62,584 nucleotides of DNA from Capsulimonadaceae bacterium (GTDB taxonomy: Bacteria; Armatimonadota; Armatimonadia; Armatimonadales; Capsulimonadaceae): NCBI GenBank assembly GCA_031292625.1, contig JARLGU010000055.1, positions 1-62,584 on the forward strand, given 5' to 3'. The notes under the pieces are model-generated. The model ran no database searches. It worked only from the letters and a program-made list of their open reading frames with translations, and was not told the origin of the DNA. A program made the position numbers and the translations under genes. Of the stretch, positions 43,641 through 52,246 are shown one piece after another. Numbering within the stretch: position 1 is the stretch's first letter; each line of letters starts with the position of its first letter.

Positions 43641-44606
43641 ATGCAGCCCGACCTTCATATCAGCATTGTTTCGTTTAACACCTCGTCGCTTCTCGATGCC
43701 TGCCTCGCTTCGATTTTCAGCAACGACACGCTGGCCTCCTTGCGCGTCGCCGTGGCCGACAACGGATCGACGGACGGCTCCGTCCGAATGGTGCGCGACG
43801 CGTATCCCCAGGTCTGCCTCATCGAGACGGGCTCCAATATGGGCTATGGGCGCGCCAACAACGCCGCACTCTTGGGGACCGACGCGCGCTACTGTCTGAT
43901 CCTCAACAGCGATACGGTTGTCCAACAGGGCGCAATCGACGCGCTTGTCGCGTACATGGACGCTCATTCCGATGTCGGCGCAGCGGGAGCCGCTTTGCTG
44001 GAGCCTGACGGCTCGCCGCAGATGAACTGGGCCGCCGGCGAACTCACGTTATCGAGCGTTGTCTGGGAGCAGTCTTTTCTCGCCAAACTTTTTCCCCGCT
44101 CCCGAATTTTCGGAGACTATTTCCGCACCTTCTGGACGCGTGACGGAGATGCGCTGATTCCGCAAGCCTGCGGCGCCGCATTGATCGTTAGGGCGGGGCT
44201 CTTTAACGAGCTGGGCGGCTTTGACCCCGCGATCTACATGTATGCAGAGGACACCGATCTTTGCAAGCGCATCCGGGAGCGGGGCCTCGAAATTGGCTAC
44301 GTTGCTGGCGCTCATATCACGCATTACCACGGACAAAGCAGCGTGGGCAGCTTGCGCCCCGCAATGATTGTGGAGCACAATCGCGCACGGATCTACTATT
44401 TCCTCAAACACTCAGCGGCAGGAGTCGCGTCCGCAGCGCGCCTCGTCATGGTCGCCGGCGCGTTGCTTCGCGCGTTGATCTGGTCGTGCGCCGCTCTCGC
44501 CGGTCGCAAAGAGGCTGCTCGCGCGGCCTCGTCGTTTTTGACGGTGGCATGCGCGACGGCGTTTGCTCGCATTCCGCGTGTTCAGCCGGGAGCGCGACGC
44601 CCATGA
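43641..44606 (+). CDS. Glycosyltransferase family 2 (rhamnosyltransferase-like)
   Basis: 321 aa. GT-A fold: ISIVSFNTSSLLDACLASI, VAVADNGSTDGSV (nucleotide-binding), NMGYGRANNAAL, then LNSDTVVQQGAID, the DxD-like motif, and GGFDPAIYMYAEDTDLCKRI with the catalytic E/D block typical of polysaccharide-building GT2 enzymes. The C-terminus has a hydrophobic pair (VMVAGALLRALIWSCAALA), which could anchor it. Its end overlaps the next gene by 4 bp. It probably adds a sugar to a cell-surface glycan. Confidence 0.9.
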   Translation: MQPDLHISIVSFNTSSLLDACLASIFSNDTLASLRVAVADNGSTDGSVRMVRDAYPQVCLIETGSNMGYGRANNAALLGTDARYCLILNSDTVVQQGAIDALVAYMDAHSDVGAAGAALLEPDGSPQMNWAAGELTLSSVVWEQSFLAKLFPRSRIFGDYFRTFWTRDGDALIPQACGAALIVRAGLFNELGGFDPAIYMYAEDTDLCKRIRERGLEIGYVAGAHITHYHGQSSVGSLRPAMIVEHNRARIYYFLKHSAAGVASAARLVMVAGALLRALIWSCAALAGRKEAARAASSFLTVACATAFARIPRVQPGARRP

Positions 44607-45727
44607 AGATCGGGATCGATGCGCGCCTCGTCGCAGGGCGCAATACAGGCGATCGAACCTATTGGCGCGGCCTTCTTACAGGGCTTTCGCAAACGCCGTC
44701 CGATCACGAATTCTATCTCTACGTCCGCCGGGATCCCGCTCCTGAAGAACAATTGCCGCTCGACGAGCGCTTCCATTGGAGGGTCATCCCCGCGGCCAAC
44801 GAGCGCCTCTGGTCGTTGACTGCGTTTCCGTTCGCGGCGGGCAAGGATCGCGTCGATGTCGCACATGTGCAGTACACTGTTCCCCCGCTGATGCGCGCGC
44901 CCGTGGTTACGACGATCGCGGATATTTCGTTTAAGATCCTTCCGCAACTCTTCCCCGCAAAGGACGCATTTCTGCTGGGGCGCAGCATTCCGTCCAGTAT
45001 CCGCCGCGCTGCCGCCGTCATTGGCGTCAGCGAATCGACGCGCAACGACATCTTGACGTATTACCCGGGGACGCCTCCGGAGAAGGTCCACGCGATCTAC
45101 AACGGCATCGAATCGCGGTACAGGCCGCGTACCGTTATCGAGCAGGATTTGGACCGCGATGTGGCGAAAGTGCGGTACACTCTCGATAAGCCGTTCGTGC
45201 TTTGCGTCGGTCTTTTGCAGCCTCGGAAGAACGTTCCGCTGTTGCTGCGGGCGTTTACGCGCGCACGAAACGCAGCGGGGTTGCCGCACGTTTTGGCAGT
45301 CGCCGGGCGGCGCGGCTGGCTGGCGAAAGAGACGGAAAATGCGATTGCGGAGGCTGGAGACGCTGTAGTATTCCTGGGATATGTTCCCGATGACGATCTT
45401 CCATCGCTTTACGGGACGGCCGATGCGCTGGCGTTCCCGTCCTTGTACGAAGGCTTCGGGCTGCCCGTCGCTGAAGCGATGGCCTGCGGTTGCCCGGTCA
45501 TTTGCGGGAATACGAGCAGTCTGCCGGAAGTGGCTGGCGATGCGGCGATCCTGGTTTCACCAACCGACGAAGGGGCGTGGACTCAAGCCTTGACGCGCCT
45601 TTTGACAAGCCCGGAATTGCGCAGGAGCCTGGGAGCGCGCGGGATCGAGCAGGCCCGCCGCTTTTCGTGGAGGACGGCGGCAGAGCAGACTCTCGCTGTT
45701 TATGAAGCGGCGGCGCTCAGGGCCTAA
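44603..45727 (+). CDS. Glycosyltransferase family 4
   Basis: 374 aa from ATG 44603 (ATGA overlap with the GT2 gene). GT-B fold: MKIGIDARLVAGRNTGDRTYW at the N-terminus, VIGVSESTRNDILTYY, the linker FVLCVGLLQPRKNVPLLL, and the nucleotide-binding C-terminal EGFGLPVAEAMACGCPVI with the E(x7)E pair and NTSSLPEVAGDAA. Retaining mannosyl- or rhamnosyltransferase-type. Works with the preceding GT2 in surface glycan assembly; the donor is unknown. Confidence 0.93.
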   Translation: MKIGIDARLVAGRNTGDRTYWRGLLTGLSQTPSDHEFYLYVRRDPAPEEQLPLDERFHWRVIPAANERLWSLTAFPFAAGKDRVDVAHVQYTVPPLMRAPVVTTIADISFKILPQLFPAKDAFLLGRSIPSSIRRAAAVIGVSESTRNDILTYYPGTPPEKVHAIYNGIESRYRPRTVIEQDLDRDVAKVRYTLDKPFVLCVGLLQPRKNVPLLLRAFTRARNAAGLPHVLAVAGRRGWLAKETENAIAEAGDAVVFLGYVPDDDLPSLYGTADALAFPSLYEGFGLPVAEAMACGCPVICGNTSSLPEVAGDAAILVSPTDEGAWTQALTRLLTSPELRRSLGARGIEQARRFSWRTAAEQTLAVYEAAALRA

Positions 45728-45751
45728 TTGAAAGCTCCGGCGACAAAAGAT

Positions 45752-45961
45752 ATGAATCAAATCGCGCAAGATTTTTTATCGCGGCTTAAATGCCCGCACT
45801 GTCACAACGGCCGTCTCGTCGACTCCGGCGAAGCGACGCTTGTCTGCGATGTCTGCGGACGAGCTTATCCCGTGACGGACGGCGTCCCCGATCTTCTGCC
45901 GGATAGCGCACAGGTTTCCACTCAGACCGTGAAGACTGTGCTCAGCCAATCAAAAGGATAG
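45752..45961 (+). CDS. Trm112-family zinc-binding protein
   Basis: 69 aa from ATG 45752 (TTG 45728 is an alternative). LKCPHCHNGRLVD and LVCDVCGRAYPVTDGVPDLLP form the four-cysteine zinc knuckle and VxDGIPxLLP end of the Trm112 family (YcaR in E. coli). In bacteria these small proteins accompany lipid A and glycan genes or methyltransferases. Here it lies between the glycosyltransferases and aroQ, so its partner is not evident. Confidence 0.85.
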   Translation: MNQIAQDFLSRLKCPHCHNGRLVDSGEATLVCDVCGRAYPVTDGVPDLLPDSAQVSTQTVKTVLSQSKG

Positions 45962-45968
45962 AACGACC

Positions 45969-46436
45969 ATGCAGCTCACGCGAACTGGACCAATCAAAAT
46001 CTGTCTGATCCACGGGCCTAACCTCAATATGTTAGGCGTGCGCGATCCCGACATTTACGGGAAGGAAGATTTTGACACGCTCAATAAGCGCTTGCGCGAT
46101 TACGCCACGAAGAATGGCCTGGAAGTGCGGATTACGCAATCTAACAGCGAGGGAACGATCATCGACATGATCCAGGATTCGCGGATCTGGGCGGAGGCGA
46201 TCGTAATCAACGCAGGCGCATACACGCACACGTCATACGCCATACGCGATGCGCTCGCGGATAGCCGGTTGCCCGTAATCGAAGTGCACCTTACCAATAT
46301 ACATGCGCGCGAGGAGTTCCGGCATACGTCCGTGATTGCGCAGGTTACGACCGGCCAAATCGCTGGGTTCGGGACTCACTCGTACATTTTGGCGCTTGAA
46401 GCCGCTAAAAATCTTGTGGATGAAAGCCGCCGCTAA
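45969..46436 (+). CDS. aroQ: 3-dehydroquinate dehydratase, type II
   Basis: 155 aa. Third step of the shikimate pathway. ICLIHGPNLNMLGVRDPDIYGK (catalytic Tyr region), QSNSEGTIIDMIQDS, VINAGAYTHTSYAIRDAL and PVIEVHLTNIHAREEFRHTS with the active-site His/Arg are all present. Length typical of dodecameric AroQ. One base overlap with pepP (TAATG). Confidence 0.96.
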   Translation: MQLTRTGPIKICLIHGPNLNMLGVRDPDIYGKEDFDTLNKRLRDYATKNGLEVRITQSNSEGTIIDMIQDSRIWAEAIVINAGAYTHTSYAIRDALADSRLPVIEVHLTNIHAREEFRHTSVIAQVTTGQIAGFGTHSYILALEAAKNLVDESRR

Positions 46437-47611
46437 TGACCGATATCCTCACGGCTCGTCTCGAAAATCTGCGATTGGAAATCCTGCGGACCCACGACAA
46501 GAAGGCGGGCGAATCCGAAGGCTCGACCCGTCGCCGTAAGATCGATGCGCTTCTCGTCAGCGACATCCATAATGTCCGCTATCTGTCCGGCTTTACGGGC
46601 AGCGCCGCGCAGGTTCTTGTCTTGCCGGAAAAGGCCTACCTGATTACCGATTCGCGGTACGCCATTCAAGCGCGCGAACAGTGTCCGCACCTCGATGTGC
46701 GTGTCTCCAAGCTGTCCACCGACGCAGGCGAGCAGCTTGCCAGCCTGCTGGCGGAGCAGAAGAAGAGCCTGCGAATCGGCTTCGAGACGTCGGCGAGTTA
46801 CCGCCAGGTCGAGACGTGGCAAAAATATGGCGCACGGTGGCGTCCGGTCGACGGAATCGTCGAGCGCTTGCGGATGGTTAAGGATTCCGGCGAGGTGGAT
46901 GCAATCCGCAACGCCGCGCGAATCGCGGCGAAGGCTTTCAACGACGCATCCCGGCTGCTCGTTCCGGGAACGTCCGAACGGGATGTCGCGATCGCGATCG
47001 AGACCGCCATGCGCCGTCGGGGCGCGGAGGGGGCATCGTTTCCCACCATCGTGGCCAGCGGTCCAAACGGTGCGTTGCCGCATCATTCAGCGGGCGCGCG
47101 CAAGTTCGAGCCAGGCGATCTGGTGACGATCGATTGGGGCGCGGAAGTGAACGGCTACTGTTCGGATCTGACGCGCACCGTGCTCATTCCTGGCGCGCCG
47201 GCAACCGATAAGCAACGCGACGTGTATCGAATCGTCCTGGAAGCCAAGGAACGGGCGACGGCTGCAATCCGTCCAGGGGTAACCGGCAGCGAAATCGACG
47301 CGATCGCGCGGGAGCACATTACGGCACACGGTTATGGCGAGGCCTTTGGCCACTCGCTCGGCCATTCGATCGGACGCGTGGTCCACGATGGCGCGACATT
47401 GTCGCCGAAGGCCGCGGGGGTCGTGCTGCGTCCCGGAGTGGTCACGACGGTAGAGCCTGGCATCTATCTGGAAGGGTGGGGCGGCGTCCGCATTGAGGAC
47501 GATGTCTTAGTCACCGAAACCGGACACGAACTGCTTAGCGAGCCGGCTGGTCCCCTCGATGCGCCGCGCGCCGCACCGCCGCGAAAACGCGCCAGCGCTC
47601 CGAAGGGGTGA
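46436..47611 (+). CDS. pepP: M24B Xaa-Pro aminopeptidase (aminopeptidase P)
   Basis: 391 aa, start overlapping the aroQ stop. Creatinase-like N-terminal domain (DALLVSDIHNVRYLSGFTGSA) and pita-bread catalytic domain with TIDWGAEVNGYCSDLTRTV (two Asp metal ligands), GHSLGHSIGRVVHDG (His), VVTTVEPGIYLEGWGGVRIEDDVLVT (Glu ligands). Removes the N-terminal residue before proline. The pair aroQ-pepP is a frequent neighbour arrangement (with efp) in many bacteria. A Lys/Arg/Pro-rich short tail ends the protein. Confidence 0.95.
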   Translation: MTDILTARLENLRLEILRTHDKKAGESEGSTRRRKIDALLVSDIHNVRYLSGFTGSAAQVLVLPEKAYLITDSRYAIQAREQCPHLDVRVSKLSTDAGEQLASLLAEQKKSLRIGFETSASYRQVETWQKYGARWRPVDGIVERLRMVKDSGEVDAIRNAARIAAKAFNDASRLLVPGTSERDVAIAIETAMRRRGAEGASFPTIVASGPNGALPHHSAGARKFEPGDLVTIDWGAEVNGYCSDLTRTVLIPGAPATDKQRDVYRIVLEAKERATAAIRPGVTGSEIDAIAREHITAHGYGEAFGHSLGHSIGRVVHDGATLSPKAAGVVLRPGVVTTVEPGIYLEGWGGVRIEDDVLVTETGHELLSEPAGPLDAPRAAPPRKRASAPKG

Positions 47612-47618
47612 TCGGCTT

Positions 47619-49229
47619 ATGTCGACCGCTTCCCAAGAGGCGCCTCCAGACAGAAACCTGCGGCAGATCCGCGTTGCGGCGCTCGTGCTGATTGCTGTCT
47701 CCGTCTGCTTCCGCTTCTGGCGTCTTTCGACTGTCCCTGGCCTCAACGGCGACGAGGCGCAGTATGGGTTTGAGGCGCATAGCCTTTTGGCGGGAAACGG
47801 GCTGGACTGGATTACGCCAAACTTTAGCCTTCTCAGCCCCGTGTACCTCGCGCCGAGCATCTTGCTCAACGCTCTCTTCCCGCCGTCGGTGCTCGTATTG
47901 CGCTCGTTGGCTGTCGCCAGCGGCATAGCGGCTCTTGCGGTCAACTTTGTGCTCTGCCGCAGACTGCTTGGAGAGAGCGCCGCAATCGGTTCGACGCTGC
48001 TGCTCGCGGTCCTGCCCGCGGATATTGCCGTTAGCCGATTCGGCTGCGTTCAGTGCGCGAGCCTGCTGACCGACTTGCCCGTGGTTTATGGGGCGCTGGA
48101 GTTGGCGCTGGGCCAGGCCATGACAGTTCGGGTAATTGCCCGCAATCTGCTCTTTTGTTTGCTTGCCGTGTTGCTCCATTTGCCCAACTTGCTGGCAGCT
48201 CTTTTGTTTCTCGTAGCCGCGGCGTACAGATTGCTTCCCGCGTTGCGTCGTTGGGTTTCGTCGCCAGCAAAGATGGGGCTCGTTGCGGCGGTTGCCGTGG
48301 TGGTTGTGCTGGCTCTCGTCGCCGCGCCGCACGCTTTGCGACAACAGTCGCGCTATGCGGCCCAGATGCGGTCGCTTCCCAATCGAGGACTGGTGTTAGG
48401 GTATGCGAATTTCTTCTCGGGGCGAAACGCATTTGAGTATGTTGCGGGACTGCGGCAGCCATTGCGCGGCGTGGATTGGGCGGACGCCGTCTCGATTGCG
48501 CCATGGGCCGCTATCGCCATCTGGCTAGTTGCGTCGTGGCGCGGCAAAGGACGTTTCGCGCTCGACGACGTGGACCGTATCGTCGCGTCCGGTTGGATGC
48601 TGCAGCTCGTCGCGTTTGCCGTACTTGTCGGCCCGAGCGGCTTGCTGCCCAAGATGGACCGTTACGCATTGTGCCTGATCGTGCCTGCTGTTCTGCTTTG
48701 CATACGCTTCTTGGAGCGCGTGCGCCAGACGATCGATGCGAAGCAATGGGCTGTTTGGGCGTTGCTGCTCATTCTCTGCTCCGTGTCCTTGGCGAGCTTT
48801 AAACTGTGCTATTTCGATCCGATCTTGCGGACGGGCGGCGAGTCGGAGGAGGCGTTTCGGGCCGGTCCGATCGATCCAAAGGAGGCGGCCGTCGATATGA
48901 TTGTAAATCAGTGCCCGGCGGGATCGCCGATACTGATCGCGACGCATTCCTGGTGGACGTACGCTCCCGCGCGCTACTTTTCCGCGCGGTATCCGCAGGT
49001 TAGCGTCTTGTTGTCTGGCGCGCCGGACGCCGCCGGAAGGGTACGCTCGGCTTTGCTCAAAGGCCAGCTTTGGACAATGGAGATGGCGAGCGAGCGAGAA
49101 ACGAGAAGAACATCTGTTAACCGGAGTTTTCAATGGTGGTTTGGAGCAACCACCGACTATTCCGGCCGACTGGTCGTCCTGGTCGGGCATCCTCTTGTAA
49201 CGCCAGTTGGGAGCGAAGGGAAACTATGA
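47619..49229 (+). CDS. GT-C-fold membrane glycosyltransferase (ArnT/PMT-like)
   Basis: 536 aa from ATG 47619 (AAGGGG 9 nt upstream). About ten membrane helices begin with IRVAALVLIAVSVCFRFWRL. GLNGDEAQYGFEAHSLL is the loop with the catalytic acid seen in ArnT and other prenyl-phosphate-dependent enzymes. GTLLLAVLPADIAVSRFG-type sequence follows. A large soluble tail (from ~430) contains NQCPAGSPILIATHSWWTY. It likely transfers a sugar from a polyprenyl-phosphate donor to a surface acceptor. It opens a four-gene operon with ATGA overlaps. Confidence 0.85.
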   Translation: MSTASQEAPPDRNLRQIRVAALVLIAVSVCFRFWRLSTVPGLNGDEAQYGFEAHSLLAGNGLDWITPNFSLLSPVYLAPSILLNALFPPSVLVLRSLAVASGIAALAVNFVLCRRLLGESAAIGSTLLLAVLPADIAVSRFGCVQCASLLTDLPVVYGALELALGQAMTVRVIARNLLFCLLAVLLHLPNLLAALLFLVAAAYRLLPALRRWVSSPAKMGLVAAVAVVVVLALVAAPHALRQQSRYAAQMRSLPNRGLVLGYANFFSGRNAFEYVAGLRQPLRGVDWADAVSIAPWAAIAIWLVASWRGKGRFALDDVDRIVASGWMLQLVAFAVLVGPSGLLPKMDRYALCLIVPAVLLCIRFLERVRQTIDAKQWAVWALLLILCSVSLASFKLCYFDPILRTGGESEEAFRAGPIDPKEAAVDMIVNQCPAGSPILIATHSWWTYAPARYFSARYPQVSVLLSGAPDAAGRVRSALLKGQLWTMEMASERETRRTSVNRSFQWWFGATTDYSGRLVVLVGHPLVTPVGSEGKL

Positions 49230-49789
49230 CGAATACTGGGCTGCGTCCCTTGCATCTTCTCATGCACCTTGCGCCGATTGACCGCGCACTCGACACGGTC
49301 GCTTTGCCTCCCGGTTGCGCATTACGAATTTGTGGCCATGGTGATGCGGACGGTTTGGCGCGCGTATTGAGCGAGGCGTTTGGCGATGCATCGTGGAACC
49401 CCGCGCGTGTTCGCTCGGCGTTGCTGGACGCGCCCGATGTTCTGACGACCTATGCGATCCGTTGCCCGGAGATTGTCGCGACCGCGTCGGTTCGTTACAT
49501 GCCCGATCGTTTTCCTGGCGAGGGGTATCTTCACTGGGTGGCGACGTCGCCGGCGTTTCGCGGCCAACGCTTAGCAGAGGCGGTCAGCGTCGCGGCGCTG
49601 AGAGAATTCGCGGATCGCGGGTATGTGGGCGCGTGGTTGGAAACCGACGACTTTCGCCTGCCCGCCATTCGCCTTTACCTGCGTCTCGGATTTGAACCGG
49701 TCCGTTCGACGGCGGAGTTCGAAGCGCGATGGACAGCGGTGATTGCGGAACTCGAATCCGGCGAACATCGCGGCGGAGGAGCATTATGA
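49226..49789 (+). CDS. GNAT-family N-acetyltransferase (WecD-like by context)
   Basis: 187 aa from ATG 49226 (ATGA overlap; AAGGGA upstream). GNAT fold: HGDADGLARVLSEAFGDASW near residue 34, YLHWVATSPAFRGQRLAEAVSVAAL, with the acetyl-CoA pyrophosphate loop RGQRLA, and SPAIRLYLRLGFEPV-like PAIRLYLRLGFEPVRSTAEF near the C-terminus. Next to a WecE-like aminotransferase it may acetylate a 4-amino-dideoxyhexose; generic GNAT activity cannot be excluded. Confidence 0.85.
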   Translation: MTNTGLRPLHLLMHLAPIDRALDTVALPPGCALRICGHGDADGLARVLSEAFGDASWNPARVRSALLDAPDVLTTYAIRCPEIVATASVRYMPDRFPGEGYLHWVATSPAFRGQRLAEAVSVAALREFADRGYVGAWLETDDFRLPAIRLYLRLGFEPVRSTAEFEARWTAVIAELESGEHRGGGAL

Positions 49790-50754
49790 CCGATTCATCT
49801 CAAGAGCTACCGTCCGTTTCGGTTGTCGTTCCCGTTTTCAACAGCGAGTTGTCGCTGCCGATTCTTGTGGAGCGCCTCACGAAGACTCTCGCACAATGTG
49901 CGGGCGCGTACGAGATCATCCTTGTCAACGACGATAGTCGTGACCGTGCGTGGAGCGTCGTCTGCGATCTGAGCGCGGCCAACGACGCTGTTCAGGGCAT
50001 TTCTCTGACGCGCAACTACGGTCAGCACAACGCTCTTCTCTGCGGGGTCAGAGCCGCCCGCCATGAGATTATTGTCACAATTGACGATGACCTGCAGCAT
50101 CCCCCAGAGGAGATACCCAGCCTCCTTGCGAGGCTCTCCGAAGGCTACGATGTGGTCTATGGCGCACCGGCGTCCGAACAGCATGGGCTTTTGCGCGATC
50201 TCGCCAGCCAGTTTGTTAAGCTGGCGTTGCAGGCGTCGACGGGGTACGAGGTGGCGCGCAGCGTCAGCGCCTTTCGTGCGTTTCGCACATACCTCCGCGA
50301 CGGTTTCGCGCAGTACCGGAGCCCGAACGTCTCGATCGATGTTCTTCTGACGTGGTCGACAACCCGTTTCGCGACAGTCAAGGTTCGGCATGAGAAGCGC
50401 GAGATTGGTCCGTCGAACTATACGCTGCGAAAGTTGTTGGTTCATGCGGTCAACATGATTACGAGTTTCAGCACGTTGCCTCTGCAAATCGCGAGCGTTG
50501 TCGGTTTTGCCTTCACTCTTTTTGGATTTGGGATCCTGGCATGGGTCGTCGGCCGGTGGATCCTGTTTGGGACCACCGTGCCCGGATTTCCGTTCCTTGC
50601 CAGCATAATCGCGATCTTCTCCGGCGCGCAACTTTTCGCCCTTGGGATCATCGGCGAATACCTTGCGCGCATGCATTTTCGCACCATGGACCGGCCCGCC
50701 TATACGATTAGAACCGTCACGAAGGCGGACGAGCCTAACGGAGACGTTCAATGA
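49786..50754 (+). CDS. Glycosyltransferase family 2 with two C-terminal membrane helices (GtrB/ArnC-like)
   Basis: 322 aa, ATGA overlap at the start. SVVVPVFNSELSLPILVERL, EIILVNDDSRDRAWSVV, LTRNYGQHNALLCGVRAA and VTIDDDLQHPPEEIP (DxD) are the dolichyl-phosphate-mannose-synthase-like core. REIGPSNYTLRKL and two C-terminal helices (LPLQIASVVGFAFTLFGFGI, FPFLASIIAIFSGAQLFALGI) are those of GtrB/ArnC enzymes. It charges undecaprenyl phosphate with a nucleotide-activated sugar. It probably feeds the GT-C enzyme two genes upstream. Confidence 0.92.
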   Translation: MTDSSQELPSVSVVVPVFNSELSLPILVERLTKTLAQCAGAYEIILVNDDSRDRAWSVVCDLSAANDAVQGISLTRNYGQHNALLCGVRAARHEIIVTIDDDLQHPPEEIPSLLARLSEGYDVVYGAPASEQHGLLRDLASQFVKLALQASTGYEVARSVSAFRAFRTYLRDGFAQYRSPNVSIDVLLTWSTTRFATVKVRHEKREIGPSNYTLRKLLVHAVNMITSFSTLPLQIASVVGFAFTLFGFGILAWVVGRWILFGTTVPGFPFLASIIAIFSGAQLFALGIIGEYLARMHFRTMDRPAYTIRTVTKADEPNGDVQ

Positions 50755-51929
50755 GCAAACCTGAAGCGAATGCGGCGTCCCATGACGCCTCCGCCGAATC
50801 TCGCATCCCGTTTAACCGCCCTTCGATGGTTGGAAACGAAGCCGTCTACATGATGGATGCGGTCCGCCTCGGGCACGCGGCGGGAGACGGCGCGTATACG
50901 AGAAAGTGCCGCATGCTCCTGGAAGAAGCGCTCTCCCTCTCCGCCGCGCTGCTGACGACATCCTGCACGCATGCTCTGGAGCTGGCTGCCATCCTGCTTA
51001 ATATCTCGCCCGGCGACGAGGTGATCGTGCCTTCGTTTACCTTCGTCTCCACCGCGAACGCGTTCGTTCTGCGCGGGGCGAAGCCGGTCTTCGCCGACAT
51101 CCGGGAGGATACGCTGAACATGGACGAGACTGCGCTCGAAGCTCTCGTCACCGCAAACACCCGGGCGGTCGTGCCGGTCCACTACGCGGGGATTGGATGC
51201 GAGATGGACGAGATCTGCCGCATTGCGGCGGCGCACTCGGTGCCGGTTGTCGAAGACAATGCGCACGGCCTGTTTGGGAAGTATCGGGGGCGGTATCTCG
51301 GGACGTTCGGCGAACTCGCAACGCTGAGTTTTCACGAGACGAAGAACTTTAGCTGCGGCGAGGGGGGAGCCCTGCTTATCAACGATCAGCAGTATGTAAA
51401 TCGCGCCGAGATTGTTCGAGAAAAGGGAACGAACCGTTCAGCCTTCTTTCGTGGAGCGGTGGACAAGTATACGTGGGTCGATATTGGCTCAAGCTACCCG
51501 CCGTCGGACATCTTGGCAGCATATCTTCTGGCGCAACTTGAAGCGCGCGATGCGGTTCTGGCGGCGCGGCGAAGGGTTTGGGAGACGTATCACGAGCAGT
51601 TGTCGAGTTGGGCGAAGGCCTTTGGAGCCAAGCAACCGACTGTGCCCGCGCACTGCGAGTCATCCTATCACATGTATCACCTCGTTCTGCCTACGGCGCG
51701 CGACAGAGACGCCTTAATCGAACATTTGCGTCGGCGTAACATTCTTGCCGTTTTTCATTACGTGCCTCTGCACCTGTCCCCAATGGGCTTGCAGTTGGGC
51801 GGCCAGCCCGGCCAGTGTCCAGTCGCGGAGTCTATCAGCGAACGGCTTGTAAGGCTGCCGTTCTTCAATTCGCTTTTGTATCACGACCAAATGCGGGTTA
51901 TCGATGCGGTCGTCAGCTTTTCCCGTTGA
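50751..51929 (+). CDS. DegT/DnrJ/EryC1 aminotransferase, WecE-like (dTDP-4-oxo-6-deoxyglucose 4-transaminase type)
   Basis: 392 aa, ATGA overlap. PLP fold type I: CTHALELAAILLNISPGDEVIVPSFTF-type sequence at residues ~75-105, VVEDNAHGLFGKY (Asp contacting the PLP ring), SFHETKNFSCGEGGAL (Lys forming the Schiff base) and SHYEQL-free C-terminal HMYHLVLPTARDRDALIEHL and FHYVPLHLSPMG (these resemble WecE/RffA rather than other DegT enzymes). It probably aminates dTDP-4-oxo-6-deoxyglucose. End of operon. Confidence 0.92.
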   Translation: MSKPEANAASHDASAESRIPFNRPSMVGNEAVYMMDAVRLGHAAGDGAYTRKCRMLLEEALSLSAALLTTSCTHALELAAILLNISPGDEVIVPSFTFVSTANAFVLRGAKPVFADIREDTLNMDETALEALVTANTRAVVPVHYAGIGCEMDEICRIAAAHSVPVVEDNAHGLFGKYRGRYLGTFGELATLSFHETKNFSCGEGGALLINDQQYVNRAEIVREKGTNRSAFFRGAVDKYTWVDIGSSYPPSDILAAYLLAQLEARDAVLAARRRVWETYHEQLSSWAKAFGAKQPTVPAHCESSYHMYHLVLPTARDRDALIEHLRRRNILAVFHYVPLHLSPMGLQLGGQPGQCPVAESISERLVRLPFFNSLLYHDQMRVIDAVVSFSR

Positions 51930-52246
51930 TACACGATCGCGAGCGTTATGATATAGGAGTTTTGCTTCGTAAGAGAAGATGAGGATTAAGATGCCCTCCA
52001 TGGCCGGGCTGGCCATATTTCTTTAGCCGCTTAACACTCAACCTGTTGGCAAGCCGCACGCGAAGCGCAACGCGAATCCCCGGCGAACAGCGGACCGTCG
52101 GCTGCTTGGCCGGCCCCAAACAACTCGGACAGATCCCGCATACTCCGTCGCCTGTGCGAGGCTGCAGAACGGCTGCTTTGCGAAAGCAAGCTGAAGCAAG
52201 GTCGAAGGCCGTAGGGAAATCCTTGCCGCAATGCACGGAACATGGC
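51930..52246. other. Gene-poor region
   Basis: Several overlapping frames of 60-110 codons exist on both strands, including a Cys-rich minus-strand one, but none has a ribosome site or recognisable family. A 15-codon reading frame, ATG 51979 to TAG 52026 (MRIKMPSMAGLAIFL), is preceded only by AAGAGAAG. Nothing is called. Confidence 0.4.
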
